Program-made: the position numbers and the translations under genes
Shown: piece after piece, positions 56,970 to 64,000 of the stretch
Position numbering within the stretch: position 1 is the stretch's first letter
How the letters are laid out: each line of letters begins with the position of its first letter
The notes under the pieces: generated by a model
What the model was told of the DNA's origin: nothing
Databases searched by the model: none
Seen by the model: only the letters and a program-made list of their open reading frames with translations
Origin: Deltaproteobacteria bacterium
GTDB lineage: Bacteria; Myxococcota_A; UBA796; SXON01
Assembly (NCBI GenBank): GCA_947490345.1
Contig: CANLGL010000016.1
Span: 1 to 64,000, forward strand
DNA: 64,000 bases
Direction of reading: 5' to 3'

Positions 56970-57659
56970 GTGAGAACGCTGCTCGTCGGTGACATACACG
57001 GCTGCGCGACGGCCCTTGAGGCCATCGTTGCCCTCGCGAAGCCCGATCGCCTGGTGCTGCTCGGCGACCTCTTCACCAAGGGCCCGGATCCATTGGGGGT
57101 CTGGGAGCGCATCGTCGACTGGAAGCCCGAGGCGGTGCTCGGCAACCACGACGCGAAGATGTTGCGCGTATGGGGCAGCGAGGCCCAGGGACGCGCCGAA
57201 GAGACCTGCCGCAAGCTGCCCGACGAGGCCCGGGGCTGGCTGGCGACCCTGCCCACGGTGATCGAAGGGACGCACCAGGGGGTCGGCTGGATCGCCGTAC
57301 ACGGGGGCCTGGATCCAGTTCTGGGCGCAGAAGGCACTGAATCGTCGCGACGCTACCTGATGCGGCGCTGGCCCAACGACGCTGACCTACAGAACCCCTT
57401 CTGGTGGCAGCTCTGGTCGCGACCGGAGCACGTCTTCTACGGACACGACGCCTTCCGGGGCCTGCAAGCGCACCCGCGGACGACGGGGCTGGACACCGGC
57501 TGTTGTTACGGAAACGCCCTGACCGCGTACCTGCTGGAGGAGCGGAAGCTCTTCCAGGTGCGCCCTGACGGCACGCCGATCCACCCGATCGAGCTGTTCT
57601 GGATGGACGGGAGCACCGCCGAGCGGACCACGATCACCTTCGCGCGGTCACCCTCTTGA
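56970..57659 (+). CDS. Calcineurin-like metallophosphoesterase (PPP/ApaH type)
   Basis: The 229-residue enzyme has the dinuclear-metal motifs GDIHG (8-12), LLGDLFTKGPD (about 30-40), LGNHD (about 56-60) and later His ligands in VHGG and YGHDA. This is the PPP/diadenosine-tetraphosphatase branch (GDxHG...GDxxxxGP/D...GNHE/D). Substrates could be phosphoproteins or Ap4A. Start GTG 56970. The C-terminal TTGLDTGCCYGNALTAY is typical of PrpE/PrpA-like phosphatases. Its stop overlaps the convergent SRPBCC gene by 26 bases. Confidence 0.9.
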   Translation: MRTLLVGDIHGCATALEAIVALAKPDRLVLLGDLFTKGPDPLGVWERIVDWKPEAVLGNHDAKMLRVWGSEAQGRAEETCRKLPDEARGWLATLPTVIEGTHQGVGWIAVHGGLDPVLGAEGTESSRRYLMRRWPNDADLQNPFWWQLWSRPEHVFYGHDAFRGLQAHPRTTGLDTGCCYGNALTAYLLEERKLFQVRPDGTPIHPIELFWMDGSTAERTTITFARSPS

Positions 57660-58116
57660 TCAGCGCCAGAACGGTGTCCTTGGCGCTGATGAGCACGTTC
57701 TGCCGGATGATCGAGTTCGGCACCGGCAGGTCGACTTCCGTGCGGATGCGATAGGCGACCTCCGTCCCGCCGCCCACATGGGGCAAGAGCGACCATTCCG
57801 CCTCGTAGCGGGTGATGGTGTCGCTTTGGAGCAGCTGGTAACGGTATCCCGTGACCGTAGGGCAACGCTGTGTGGTGTAGCGCAGAGGGTCCCACGCCCC
57901 CTTCACGGTCACCCCGAGCGTGACGCACTTTCCGGTCGCGATGGTGTGGACGGCGAGCACCTCGGGCGGGAGCGCGGCGGCCGCCTCGGGGTCGAAGAGC
58001 GCCGCTCGCACCGCGAGCTCGCCGTCGGGGACCACCACGAAGACGCGAGCCATCCCGTCCGCATCGAAGCTTCCTACGGGGGTTTGCGCGAGTACGGAGG
58101 CGACCAGGACGAGCAC
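57634..58116 (-). CDS. Secreted SRPBCC (START-like) domain protein
   Basis: The GTG at 58116 gives a signal peptide (MLVLVASVLAQTPVGS), then about 140 residues with the helix-grip pattern: VFVVVPDGELAVRAALFDPE, DTITRYEAEWSLLPHVGGGT and VAYRIRTEVDLPVPNSIIRQ, ending in a long helix (DTVLALIKRVTARR). This is the polyketide-cyclase/COQ10-like SRPBCC fold that binds lipids or other hydrophobic ligands. An exported copy is less usual than the cytosolic type. No neighbour explains its ligand. Confidence 0.7.
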   Translation of the reverse strand: MLVLVASVLAQTPVGSFDADGMARVFVVVPDGELAVRAALFDPEAAAALPPEVLAVHTIATGKCVTLGVTVKGAWDPLRYTTQRCPTVTGYRYQLLQSDTITRYEAEWSLLPHVGGGTEVAYRIRTEVDLPVPNSIIRQNVLISAKDTVLALIKRVTARR

Positions 58117-58216
58117 GGGCGCCTCTTGCCGGAGGTGTAGCCGCTGCGTACCGACCCCGTCAACGCGCTTGTGCGTAATTCTTTACGCACCTGCGTTCGG
58201 GATATCGGTGCCCGCG

Positions 58217-59293
58217 ATGCGCGTGCTGCACCTGTTCCGGCCGACCCTCCCGTCGTCCCGCGCCCAGGCGGTACAGGTCGTGCTCACCTGCCATGCGTTG
58301 GCGTCCCGCGGCCACGAGGTCTGGCTGTTCGCGAATCCGATGGGCGGCGACACAGGCGGCGCCGAGGCCGCCCTGGCGGGCCTGGGCCTGGACGCCCTGC
58401 CGGCGTTCCACCTGGAGCTGGCCCCGACTGCCTGGAACCCCGCGGCGAGCCTGTGGTTCCGCTGGCGTGTGGGCCGCTGGTGCGACGCGGCCACCCGCGA
58501 GTCCGTGGTGTACGCCCGCGAGCTCCGCTACCTGGGCCTGGTTGGCGAGCGACCGCGCGTTGTGTACGAGGCGCACTGCCATGAACGGCAGCGGGCGGAG
58601 GAGGACGGCGGCGAAGCGGGGGTGACCGAGGCGTGGGAGCGGGCAATGCTGGCGCGGGCGGGCGCGTTGGTGACCAACAGCGGCGGCACGTTGGCGGCGC
58701 TGCAGGCTGCGTATGGCGCGGCGCTGCCTACATCGCAGCAGGTCTGCCACAACGCGACCAGCCCCGACCGCGTCGTGACACACGCCCCGGCCTCGCGACC
58801 GCTCCTGGTCTTCGCCGGCTCGCCGCGAGCCTACAAGGGAGTGTCCGTGCTCATCGAGGCGATGGCCGAGCTCCCCGGAGTGGATCTGGAGTTCGTGGGC
58901 GAGGCGCCTGCGGGTCCGCTTCCCTCGAACGTGACCGCCACCGGTCCCCTCCCCTACGCCGAGGTGCCCCATCGCTTGGCGCGCGCCCACGCCCTGATGC
59001 TGCCCTTGGAGGACAACAGCTTCGGCCGGCAGTTCACCTCGCCGCTGAAGTTGTGGGACTACCTCGCCACGGGGCTCCCGATCATCGCCGCCGACCTGCC
59101 AACCGTCCGAGAAATCGCTGGCGAACGCCCGTTCTACTACCTTCCCGGCGACTCCTCGGCGCTGCGGGGCGCCATCGGTCACGCCCTCGCCGCCGCCCCC
59201 CGCCAACCCTACCTTCGCACGTGGGCCGATCGCGCCGAAGAGCTCGAGTCAGTCTTGGCCGGGGTGATTGCCCGGCCACGGGGCAGATCGTGA
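58217..59293 (+). CDS. Glycosyltransferase (GT4-like)
   Basis: The 358-residue GT-B enzyme has an N-terminal half starting MRVLHLFRPTLPSSRAQAVQ and a donor half with PLLVFAGSPRAYKGVSVLIE, VEFVGEAPAGPLP-like LEFVGEAPAGP, and DYLATGLPIIAADLPTVREI, the sugar-nucleotide site of GT4 enzymes (E..a.G.Pvi). It would add a sugar to a surface glycan. The start is ATG 58217. The stop overlaps the GTG of a second glycosyltransferase (GTGA), so the two form a pair. Confidence 0.85.
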   Translation: MRVLHLFRPTLPSSRAQAVQVVLTCHALASRGHEVWLFANPMGGDTGGAEAALAGLGLDALPAFHLELAPTAWNPAASLWFRWRVGRWCDAATRESVVYARELRYLGLVGERPRVVYEAHCHERQRAEEDGGEAGVTEAWERAMLARAGALVTNSGGTLAALQAAYGAALPTSQQVCHNATSPDRVVTHAPASRPLLVFAGSPRAYKGVSVLIEAMAELPGVDLEFVGEAPAGPLPSNVTATGPLPYAEVPHRLARAHALMLPLEDNSFGRQFTSPLKLWDYLATGLPIIAADLPTVREIAGERPFYYLPGDSSALRGAIGHALAAAPRQPYLRTWADRAEELESVLAGVIARPRGRS

Positions 59294-60339
59294 TTCTGTA
59301 CGTGGTCCGCTACCACCCCGCCCTCACCGAGACCTTCGTCCGCGACGAGGTTCGGGCGCTCCACGCCGCGGGCGTGCCCGTCGAGCTGGCCGCGTTCGAC
59401 CCCCGCGACGCTGTTCCCATCGAGCCGATCGGCGCCCCCGTGCACATGCAGCCGCATCGGTGGGGGTGGCTCCGGGCCCTGCCCCAAATGGTCGCCGAAT
59501 GGTTGAGGCAGCCCGGGGTGGTGTCCCCCCGCGTACTCTGGCTGGCCAGCCTGCTCCGTCGGTCGCGACGTGCACATGTTCATTTCGCCGGGGAAGCGGC
59601 CGAGTGGACCCGACAGGCCTGCCGGCGGACACGGGTGCCGTACGGCGTGACGGTCCACGCGGTCGACATCTACAAGCCCCGTCCCGGGCTCGCCGCCGTC
59701 TTGGGTGACGCCGTGGTCGTGGTGGCGATGACCGAGTGGAACCAGCGGTTGCTCGCCGACAAGTGGGGTATCTCCGCGCGGCTGGTTCGCTTTGGCGTGG
59801 ACGCGACGGGCGCCGTCGAGGCCCAGCCGGCACGGTCGAGGACCATCCTGAGCGTCGGGCGCAACGTCCCCAAGAAGGGGCTCGACCTGGTGGTCGGACT
59901 AGCGCGTGCCCTGGGCTCCCAAGCGGAGGTCCACATCATCTCGGACCTCGATCCATCGCCCCCAGCCCAGGTGATCCCCCTCTGCGGCCACGCCGAGGTG
60001 CGGAGAATCATCGCCACCGCGGGACTGTTCGTCCTCCCCTGTCGGCGAGCTGCGGACGGAGACATGGACGGGCTGCCGGTCGTACTGGTCGAGGCGATGG
60101 CCGCGGGCGTGCCGGTGGTCACGACCTCGATTTCCGGCATGCCGGAGCTGGTCGACGCCGAGGTGGGGTGGGTGGTTCCACCCGACGATCCCGACGCGCT
60201 CCTGGCGGCAGTGAGGGAGGCGCTCGCGAATCCCGAGGAGCGCAGACGTCGAGGCGCTGCTGGACGGCGCCGCGTGCTGGAGCGCGGCTACACCGTGCCA
60301 CGGCTGGTGGCGGCGATGCGGGAGGTCCTCGGGGTATGA
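59290..60339 (+). CDS. Glycosyltransferase (GT4-like), partner of the preceding gene
   Basis: The 349-residue GT-B enzyme opens MILYVVRYHPALTETFVRDE (the SETFI-type entry found in colanic-acid transferases) and includes HVHFAGEAAEWTRQACR, RTILSVGRNVPKKGLDLVVG, DMDGLPVVLVEAMAAGVPVV (EGxPxVxxEAMAxGxPVV) and GWVVPPDDPDALLAAV. The donor site is complete. Together with the GT2 at 8.1 kb and the preceding GT4, it supports surface polysaccharide synthesis, although no flippase or polymerase gene is in the window. Confidence 0.88.
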   Translation: MILYVVRYHPALTETFVRDEVRALHAAGVPVELAAFDPRDAVPIEPIGAPVHMQPHRWGWLRALPQMVAEWLRQPGVVSPRVLWLASLLRRSRRAHVHFAGEAAEWTRQACRRTRVPYGVTVHAVDIYKPRPGLAAVLGDAVVVVAMTEWNQRLLADKWGISARLVRFGVDATGAVEAQPARSRTILSVGRNVPKKGLDLVVGLARALGSQAEVHIISDLDPSPPAQVIPLCGHAEVRRIIATAGLFVLPCRRAADGDMDGLPVVLVEAMAAGVPVVTTSISGMPELVDAEVGWVVPPDDPDALLAAVREALANPEERRRRGAAGRRRVLERGYTVPRLVAAMREVLGV

Positions 60340-60345
60340 TAGCGG

Positions 60346-62339
60346 ATGGCCGCTCTTGCCCTGGTCGCGCTTCTCGCCTGCCGCGGCTGCGGGGACACCG
60401 ACCCGACCAGCTCGTGCCCGCTCGCCGACAGCGGCGGCCCGCTGGACGCGGACGGCGACGGTCGGCTCGACGCTGCCTTCGCCGAGGGTGACCGCTGCGA
60501 TGGGGTCGACCGCGACCGCTTCCGGGAAGGAGTCGTCGTGTGCGAGGGAACATTGGCGCGATGCTCGGACGACAACACCGAAGAGCTGGGAAGCTGGACA
60601 CCGGCCTTCCCTTGGCCAATGAGGTTGAGTTCGCCCTGCGGTGGGGCGGTCGCTTGGCCTTGGTGGGTGGCGCGCTGCTCAGCGACGACCTCGGCGCCGT
60701 GCTGCTCGATCTACGCGACTACTTCCGGCGGGAGGCGGTGGTGATCATGGTCACCGCCAACGCGTCGCGGTGGGCGACCGGCGACGGCGCGTGGGGGACG
60801 GAGCTCGGCAATCTGGAGGTCGCCCGCGATGACGGTGGGACCGAGGCCCTGACCTTCTTGGAGTCGACCCGGAACCGCGAGTGGCTCGGCGATATGGAGT
60901 CGGCGGGTTTGATCGTCTACGATCCAGGCGCGGACGTGCTCGCGGGGACGACCTCCGCGCCGGACGACACCCGCACGCAGGTCGCAGCCGGCGTGCGAAA
61001 CACCTTCCAACGGGCCCACGCCGACTACTGGTGCGAGGCCTTCGACGCGAACCTCGACGACCCGGGCTCCGACCTCTCGGTTTTGAGCAAGACCTGCCAG
61101 TTGCCGTCCGACCCGCACTCCGAGGCCGCGTGCACGGCGTGCGAGGAGCTGGCGGTCCGCTTCCTGCGCGATGGCAGCTCGGTGGACGACTACGACACCG
61201 GCGACGAGCCGGTCTGCGCCGCGTTCGCCCGCGAGGCCAACTTCATCTACCGCGACTTTGGGAGCACCGCCGCCACGCGGCGCGCCGACGTGGCGAAGCG
61301 CCTCTGCCAGGGCGGGAAGGTGTGGGTCGCCACCGATTCGGCGGTGTACCAGGTCAACGCCAATGTCGCGATGGGGAGCGCCATCGACGGCGCCACCGAG
61401 ATCGCGGTCACCGCGACGCCCCCGCTCGCGGGCACGGCCCTCGGGGCGTTCTTCTATTTCAGCGGCGCCGACGGCCAGCTCTGGCAGGTGCACCCCGCCA
61501 CCTTCGACGAGACCTTCGGCGTCGGCGACTGCAACGGCCCGCTGGGCATGGACGTGGACGCCAAGGACAGGGTGCTCTACGTCGCCTGCAACACCGACAA
61601 CACCGTGGCCTCCTTCGACCTCACGCGGTCGCCGCCGACGTTCATCGAGGCGATCTCGCTGCCCAGCCTTGCCGGCTTCCCGGAAGCGCCGACCGACGTC
61701 GCGGTGCATCCGGACGGCGGGCTCATCGCCGTCTCGACCGAGTACCCCTACGGCAGCCGCGATGGCGTCACGCTCATCGAAGTGTCACACGGCGCGTTCG
61801 GGACCGCGAACCACGTCGCCATCAGCGGGCGCTACAAGTTCGCAGCCTCGCCCGGGGTGGACTTCTCGTCGATCGTGCGGCTGTGGGTGTCGAACTTCTC
61901 CTACCTGGAGTGCCCGGGCGGCTCGTCCGCGAGCTGCACCGGCACCAGCGGCGACTACTGGGTGAACAGTGTCGGCTTCACCAACGTGAGCGACGCGGTC
62001 ATCGACACCCAGTTCACCGTGGACGACCGGACCAGCGCCGTTCAGCGCCTGTGGGACGACCGAGCGATCATCTCCGGGTTCACGACGATGAACGCCTATG
62101 TGGTCGACGCCACCAACTACTCGGGGCCGACGGCCGAGGTGTACTTCGGCGAGGATCGTCCCGACAGCTTCGCGGCGGTCCAGGACTCCAAGCGGATCTT
62201 CGTCGGCTACTCGGTCCAGGGCGTCGCCTGCGGCCTGGGCTTGATCGACGCGTCGGACGCGGAGCCGATGTTGTGGACCTACGAGGGCACCGACACCTCC
62301 CTGGTGAGCTGTCCGCGGGTCGTCGTTCCGGTGCCGTGA
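60346..62339 (+). pseudogene. Frameshifted lipoprotein of about 660 residues
   Basis: Two overlapping frames look like one gene. Frame A (60346-60744) starts with a lipoprotein signal (MAALALVALLAC) and TSP3/EF-like DADGDGRLDAAFAEGDRCDG. Frame B (up to 62339) carries the rest from about 60610 on: LANEVEFALRWGGRLALVGG, a Cys-rich middle and a beta-propeller-like C-terminus (GVGDCNGPLGMDVDAKDRVL, PTDVAVHPDGGLIAVSTEYP). The switch needs a -1 shift between about 60560 and 60625. No slippery heptamer is seen there, so a one-base loss or a sequencing error is more likely than programmed frameshifting. Frame B alone could start at GTG 60540 but would lack a signal. Confidence 0.65.
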
Positions 62340-62402
62340 GGGCGGGCGCGGGGCCTCGCGCCTTATCCGGAGGGGGGTACGGCCGGAGGGAACGCCGCGC
62401 TA

Positions 62403-62430
62403 GGGGGGAACCGCGAAGCGGTGCCCCCCC
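62403..62430. terminator. GC-rich hairpin between convergent genes
   Basis: GGGGGG (62403-62408), A, ACCGC, loop GAA, GCGGT, G, CCCCCC(C) (62424-62430) folds into an 11-bp stem with one A/G mismatch. It lies in the 92-base gap between the stop of the frameshifted lipoprotein (62339, plus) and the stop of the histidine phosphatase (62432, minus), where a bidirectional terminator would be expected. Other small palindromes stand in 62341-62400. Confidence 0.5.
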
Positions 62431-62431
62431 C

Positions 62432-63040
62432 TCAGATCAAGTGCGGCCCCTGCCTCGCTGCAAGCACGGCAGGGACCGGGCCCCAGGCGATCTCCGACCA
62501 TGCCGTGTTACGATGGTTATGGGTGCGCCAGGCCGAAAGGGGCTCGCCTCGGAGCCCGCACAACGTCGACGACATCACCAGCTGGTGGGTCACCACCACC
62601 ACCCGCGCGCCGGGCTCGCTCGCCGCCGCGATCCGCTCCAGCGCCCCACGGGCCCGATGCTGGACTTCGTCCAGCGTCTCCCCCCCCGGAAGGCGAACCC
62701 CACCGGGCTCCCTCGCCCAGTCGACCAGGAGCGTGCCGAATCGCTCGCGAAGCCCCCCTTCGTCGAGGCCGTCGAGCTCGCCCTGATCCATCTCGGTCAG
62801 GTCGGGGTCGATCTGCAGGCTGAGGTGGGGCCGATTTACCAGGATCGCCGCCGCCGTCTGGCGGGCCCGTTGTAGCGGGCTGGACCAGATCGCGTCGATG
62901 TGGCCCAGCACCGGACCGACCGTTTCGGCCTGGGTCAGCCCCAGTTCGTCCAGGGGGAGATCGGTGCGCCCCAGCACGCGCCGCTCCGCATTCCAGCGGG
63001 TCTGGCCATGACGCACGAGCAGCAGTAGTGGAGGAGACAT
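62432..63040 (-). CDS. Histidine phosphatase family protein
   Basis: The 202-residue enzyme is of the phosphoglycerate-mutase-like branch. LLLVRHGQTRWNAERRVLGR carries the catalytic His and Arg (RHGxT...N), SSPLQRARQTAAAI the second Arg, EMDQGELDG the acidic residue, and VVVTHQLVMSS the second His. The active site is complete. Substrate range in this family is wide (sugar phosphates, alpha-ribazole phosphate, small phosphoesters). ATG 63040 is chosen; a longer in-frame reading lies antisense to the next gene. It is divergent from the Ala/Pro-rich gene with 48 bases between. Confidence 0.88.
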   Translation of the reverse strand: MSPPLLLLVRHGQTRWNAERRVLGRTDLPLDELGLTQAETVGPVLGHIDAIWSSPLQRARQTAAAILVNRPHLSLQIDPDLTEMDQGELDGLDEGGLRERFGTLLVDWAREPGGVRLPGGETLDEVQHRARGALERIAAASEPGARVVVVTHQLVMSSTLCGLRGEPLSAWRTHNHRNTAWSEIAWGPVPAVLAARQGPHLI

Positions 63041-63088
63041 GCGGCCAGCGGTCGCACGCGATATCCGCGCTGCCTCCCCAGGGCACTC

Positions 63089-63907
63089 GTGAGCAACAAG
63101 AAAGGATTCGACCCGCTGTCCAGCCTGTTCGACCTGCCCGACGCGGCTCCCGCACGGGCTCCGGGGCCCCCCGCGCGCGGCGACGACCTGCCCGAGCCCC
63201 CTCACGTGAAGGCCACTCCACCGACGGTGCCCGCTGGCCCGGATCCGGCGCAGCTTGCCAAGATGCTCGCGCGCGCGGCCGCGGCGAAAGCAGCGGCCAG
63301 CCGGCCCGCAGCGGCGCCCGTGCCGGTGAAACCCCCGGCAAAGACAGCGAGGCCGCCGGCCCCGGAGGCAGCGCCGACCGCGCCCGCATCCCGACTGATG
63401 GCGGCGCCCCCTCCGCGCAAGTCGCTCAGCGCCGCGGACGCCATGCGCCTTGCGAACGAGGACGAAGCCAAGGCGAAGGCGGCTCCCCCCCCGCCCGCCG
63501 CCACTCCGAGCGCCCCGCCCGCAGCCGTCGCGACCGCCGTCCAAGTCGCGCCCGCGCCCGCGCCCGCGGCGGGGGCCTACGACCCGACCGACGTCATCGC
63601 CGGCATCATCCAGGACTGCCTGCCTCAGGTTGGCGCCGTCTACATCGCCAAGGCCATCGTGCTTGACGACCGTGGCGTGTTGACTGCGCTGTGGCGCGCC
63701 CACCGTGCGCGTTTCCTCAGCACCGGGGACCTTGCCGGCGCCACCTCGGTCAACGCCGTGCTGCGGTCGGTCGCCAGCGTGGGGCCGGGACAGCTCGCTG
63801 TCGCCCACGCCGTCACCGACGAGTCTGATTGGCTGGTTTGGGTCGACCTGTCGTCGAGCTCGCTCATCGCAGCGTTCAAGGACGCAAGGGCCTGGTTCGC
63901 GAACTAG
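63089..63907 (+). CDS. Ala/Pro-rich protein with small C-terminal domain
   Basis: From GTG 63089 the protein has 272 residues. Positions 1-165 are low-complexity Ala/Pro/Lys (MSNKKGFDPLSSLFDLPD at the front, then PAAAPVPVKPPAKTARPPAP-like stretches). Positions about 165-272 form a plausible alpha/beta domain: YDPTDVIAGIIQDCLPQVGA, VLTALWRAHRARFLSTGDLA and ESDWLVWVDLSSSSLIAAFK. The C-terminal part could be Roadblock-like, but this is uncertain. The charged N-terminus without signal peptide suggests a cytosolic protein. Its stop overlaps the hslO stop on the other strand. Confidence 0.6.
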   Translation: MSNKKGFDPLSSLFDLPDAAPARAPGPPARGDDLPEPPHVKATPPTVPAGPDPAQLAKMLARAAAAKAAASRPAAAPVPVKPPAKTARPPAPEAAPTAPASRLMAAPPPRKSLSAADAMRLANEDEAKAKAAPPPPAATPSAPPAAVATAVQVAPAPAPAAGAYDPTDVIAGIIQDCLPQVGAVYIAKAIVLDDRGVLTALWRAHRARFLSTGDLAGATSVNAVLRSVASVGPGQLAVAHAVTDESDWLVWVDLSSSSLIAAFKDARAWFAN

Positions 63908-64000
63908 GCGTCGCTCCGACCGGACTCGTCCCGCAAGACGGCCAACTCAGCGGCGTTGTAACGGTTGACCTCGTTGCAGAAGTGGCAGACCACTTCAGCC
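63904..64000 (-). CDS. hslO: 3' end of hslO (Hsp33 redox chaperone), partial
   Basis: The last 31 residues before a TAG read AEVVCHFCNEVNRYNAAELA and a polar tail. The CHFC pair followed by N/E...Y....EL is the second half of the zinc-binding CxC...CxxC redox switch at the C-terminus of Hsp33. In Hsp33, oxidation releases zinc and activates the holdase. The gene continues beyond the window edge. The stop overlaps the convergent Ala/Pro-rich gene by 3 bases. Confidence 0.7.
   Translation of the reverse strand, partial: AEVVCHFCNEVNRYNAAELAVLRDESGRSDA

Noticed and set aside
60540-60620. Programmed -1 frameshift in the broken lipoprotein gene
   Set aside because: No XXXYYYZ slippery heptamer or obvious downstream structure is present in the region where the frames must join.

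Overview
The window is high-GC DNA (roughly two thirds G+C) with densely packed genes and many GTG starts and 4-base stop/start overlaps. The content points to the Myxococcota or a close delta-proteobacterial lineage. The evidence is two secreted proteins with MYXO-CTERM-like tails (glycine/cysteine motif, hydrophobic segment, arginine cluster), a complete lower mevalonate pathway instead of MEP genes, a PEGA-containing Ser/Thr kinase, thrombospondin-3 and MopE-type Asp-rich repeat proteins, about a dozen lipoproteins, and microcompartment shell proteins that closely resemble, from memory, those of Haliangium ochraceum. No tRNA, rRNA, CRISPR array or transposase was seen.

Layout. 0-5 kb: a 5'-truncated alkaline-phosphatase-superfamily enzyme, a methyltransferase, an OmpA-domain protein, a B12-type radical SAM enzyme and a lamin-tail lipoprotein. 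5-8 kb: a DsbD operon with a duplicated periplasmic alpha domain. 8-19.5 kb: a glycosyltransferase; a cell-surface block (TSP3-repeat protein, OmpA-like porin, TonB-dependent receptor, PEGA kinase); a VTT membrane protein; a cysteine-free redoxin paired with a degenerate asparagine-synthetase-like protein; a Gly/Pro-rich lipoprotein. 19.5-25.8 kb: a bacterial microcompartment (BMC) operon with two tandem-domain (BMC-T), one hexamer (BMC-H) and three pentamer (BMC-P) shell genes, a CoA-acylating-type aldehyde dehydrogenase, a class II aldolase and an embedded rhomboid-protease gene. 25.8-31.7 kb: an ABC exporter, then yicC-gmk-rsh (RNA turnover, GMP kinase, ppGpp metabolism). 31.7-38.7 kb: small lipoproteins, two tandem exported cyclophilins, an ABC ATPase and a CotH-like kinase. 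38.8-44 kb: an oligopeptide-type ABC importer whose fused double ATPase carries an in-frame amber codon. 44-53 kb: an acyl-CoA ligase, then mvaA-mvaK1-mvaD-mvaK2 and, after an inserted region with an exact 60-bp direct repeat and a Phd/VapC module, fni. 53-64 kb: an M13 metallopeptidase, MopE-like protein, phosphoesterase, SRPBCC protein, two glycosyltransferases, a frameshifted lipoprotein, a histidine phosphatase, an Ala/Pro-rich protein and the 3' end of hslO.

How it fits together. The BMC operon looks like a small aldolase/aldehyde-dehydrogenase metabolosome: the aldolase would release an aldehyde inside the shell and the dehydrogenase would convert it to an acyl-CoA. Both enzymes carry terminal helices that look like encapsulation peptides. 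The mevalonate genes run from HMG-CoA to IPP/DMAPP (HMG-CoA synthase is not in the window). Most remaining genes build or remodel the envelope.

Most unusual points: the rhomboid gene inside a BMC operon; the pseudo-enzyme pair at 16.5-18.5 kb; the amber codon at a conserved glutamine position of the peptide-importer ATPase; the 60-bp repeat that duplicates exactly the 3' end of the mvaK2-like gene next to a toxin-antitoxin module; and the kinase/TonB-receptor junction, where the receptor's apparent signal peptide has no ordinary start codon.
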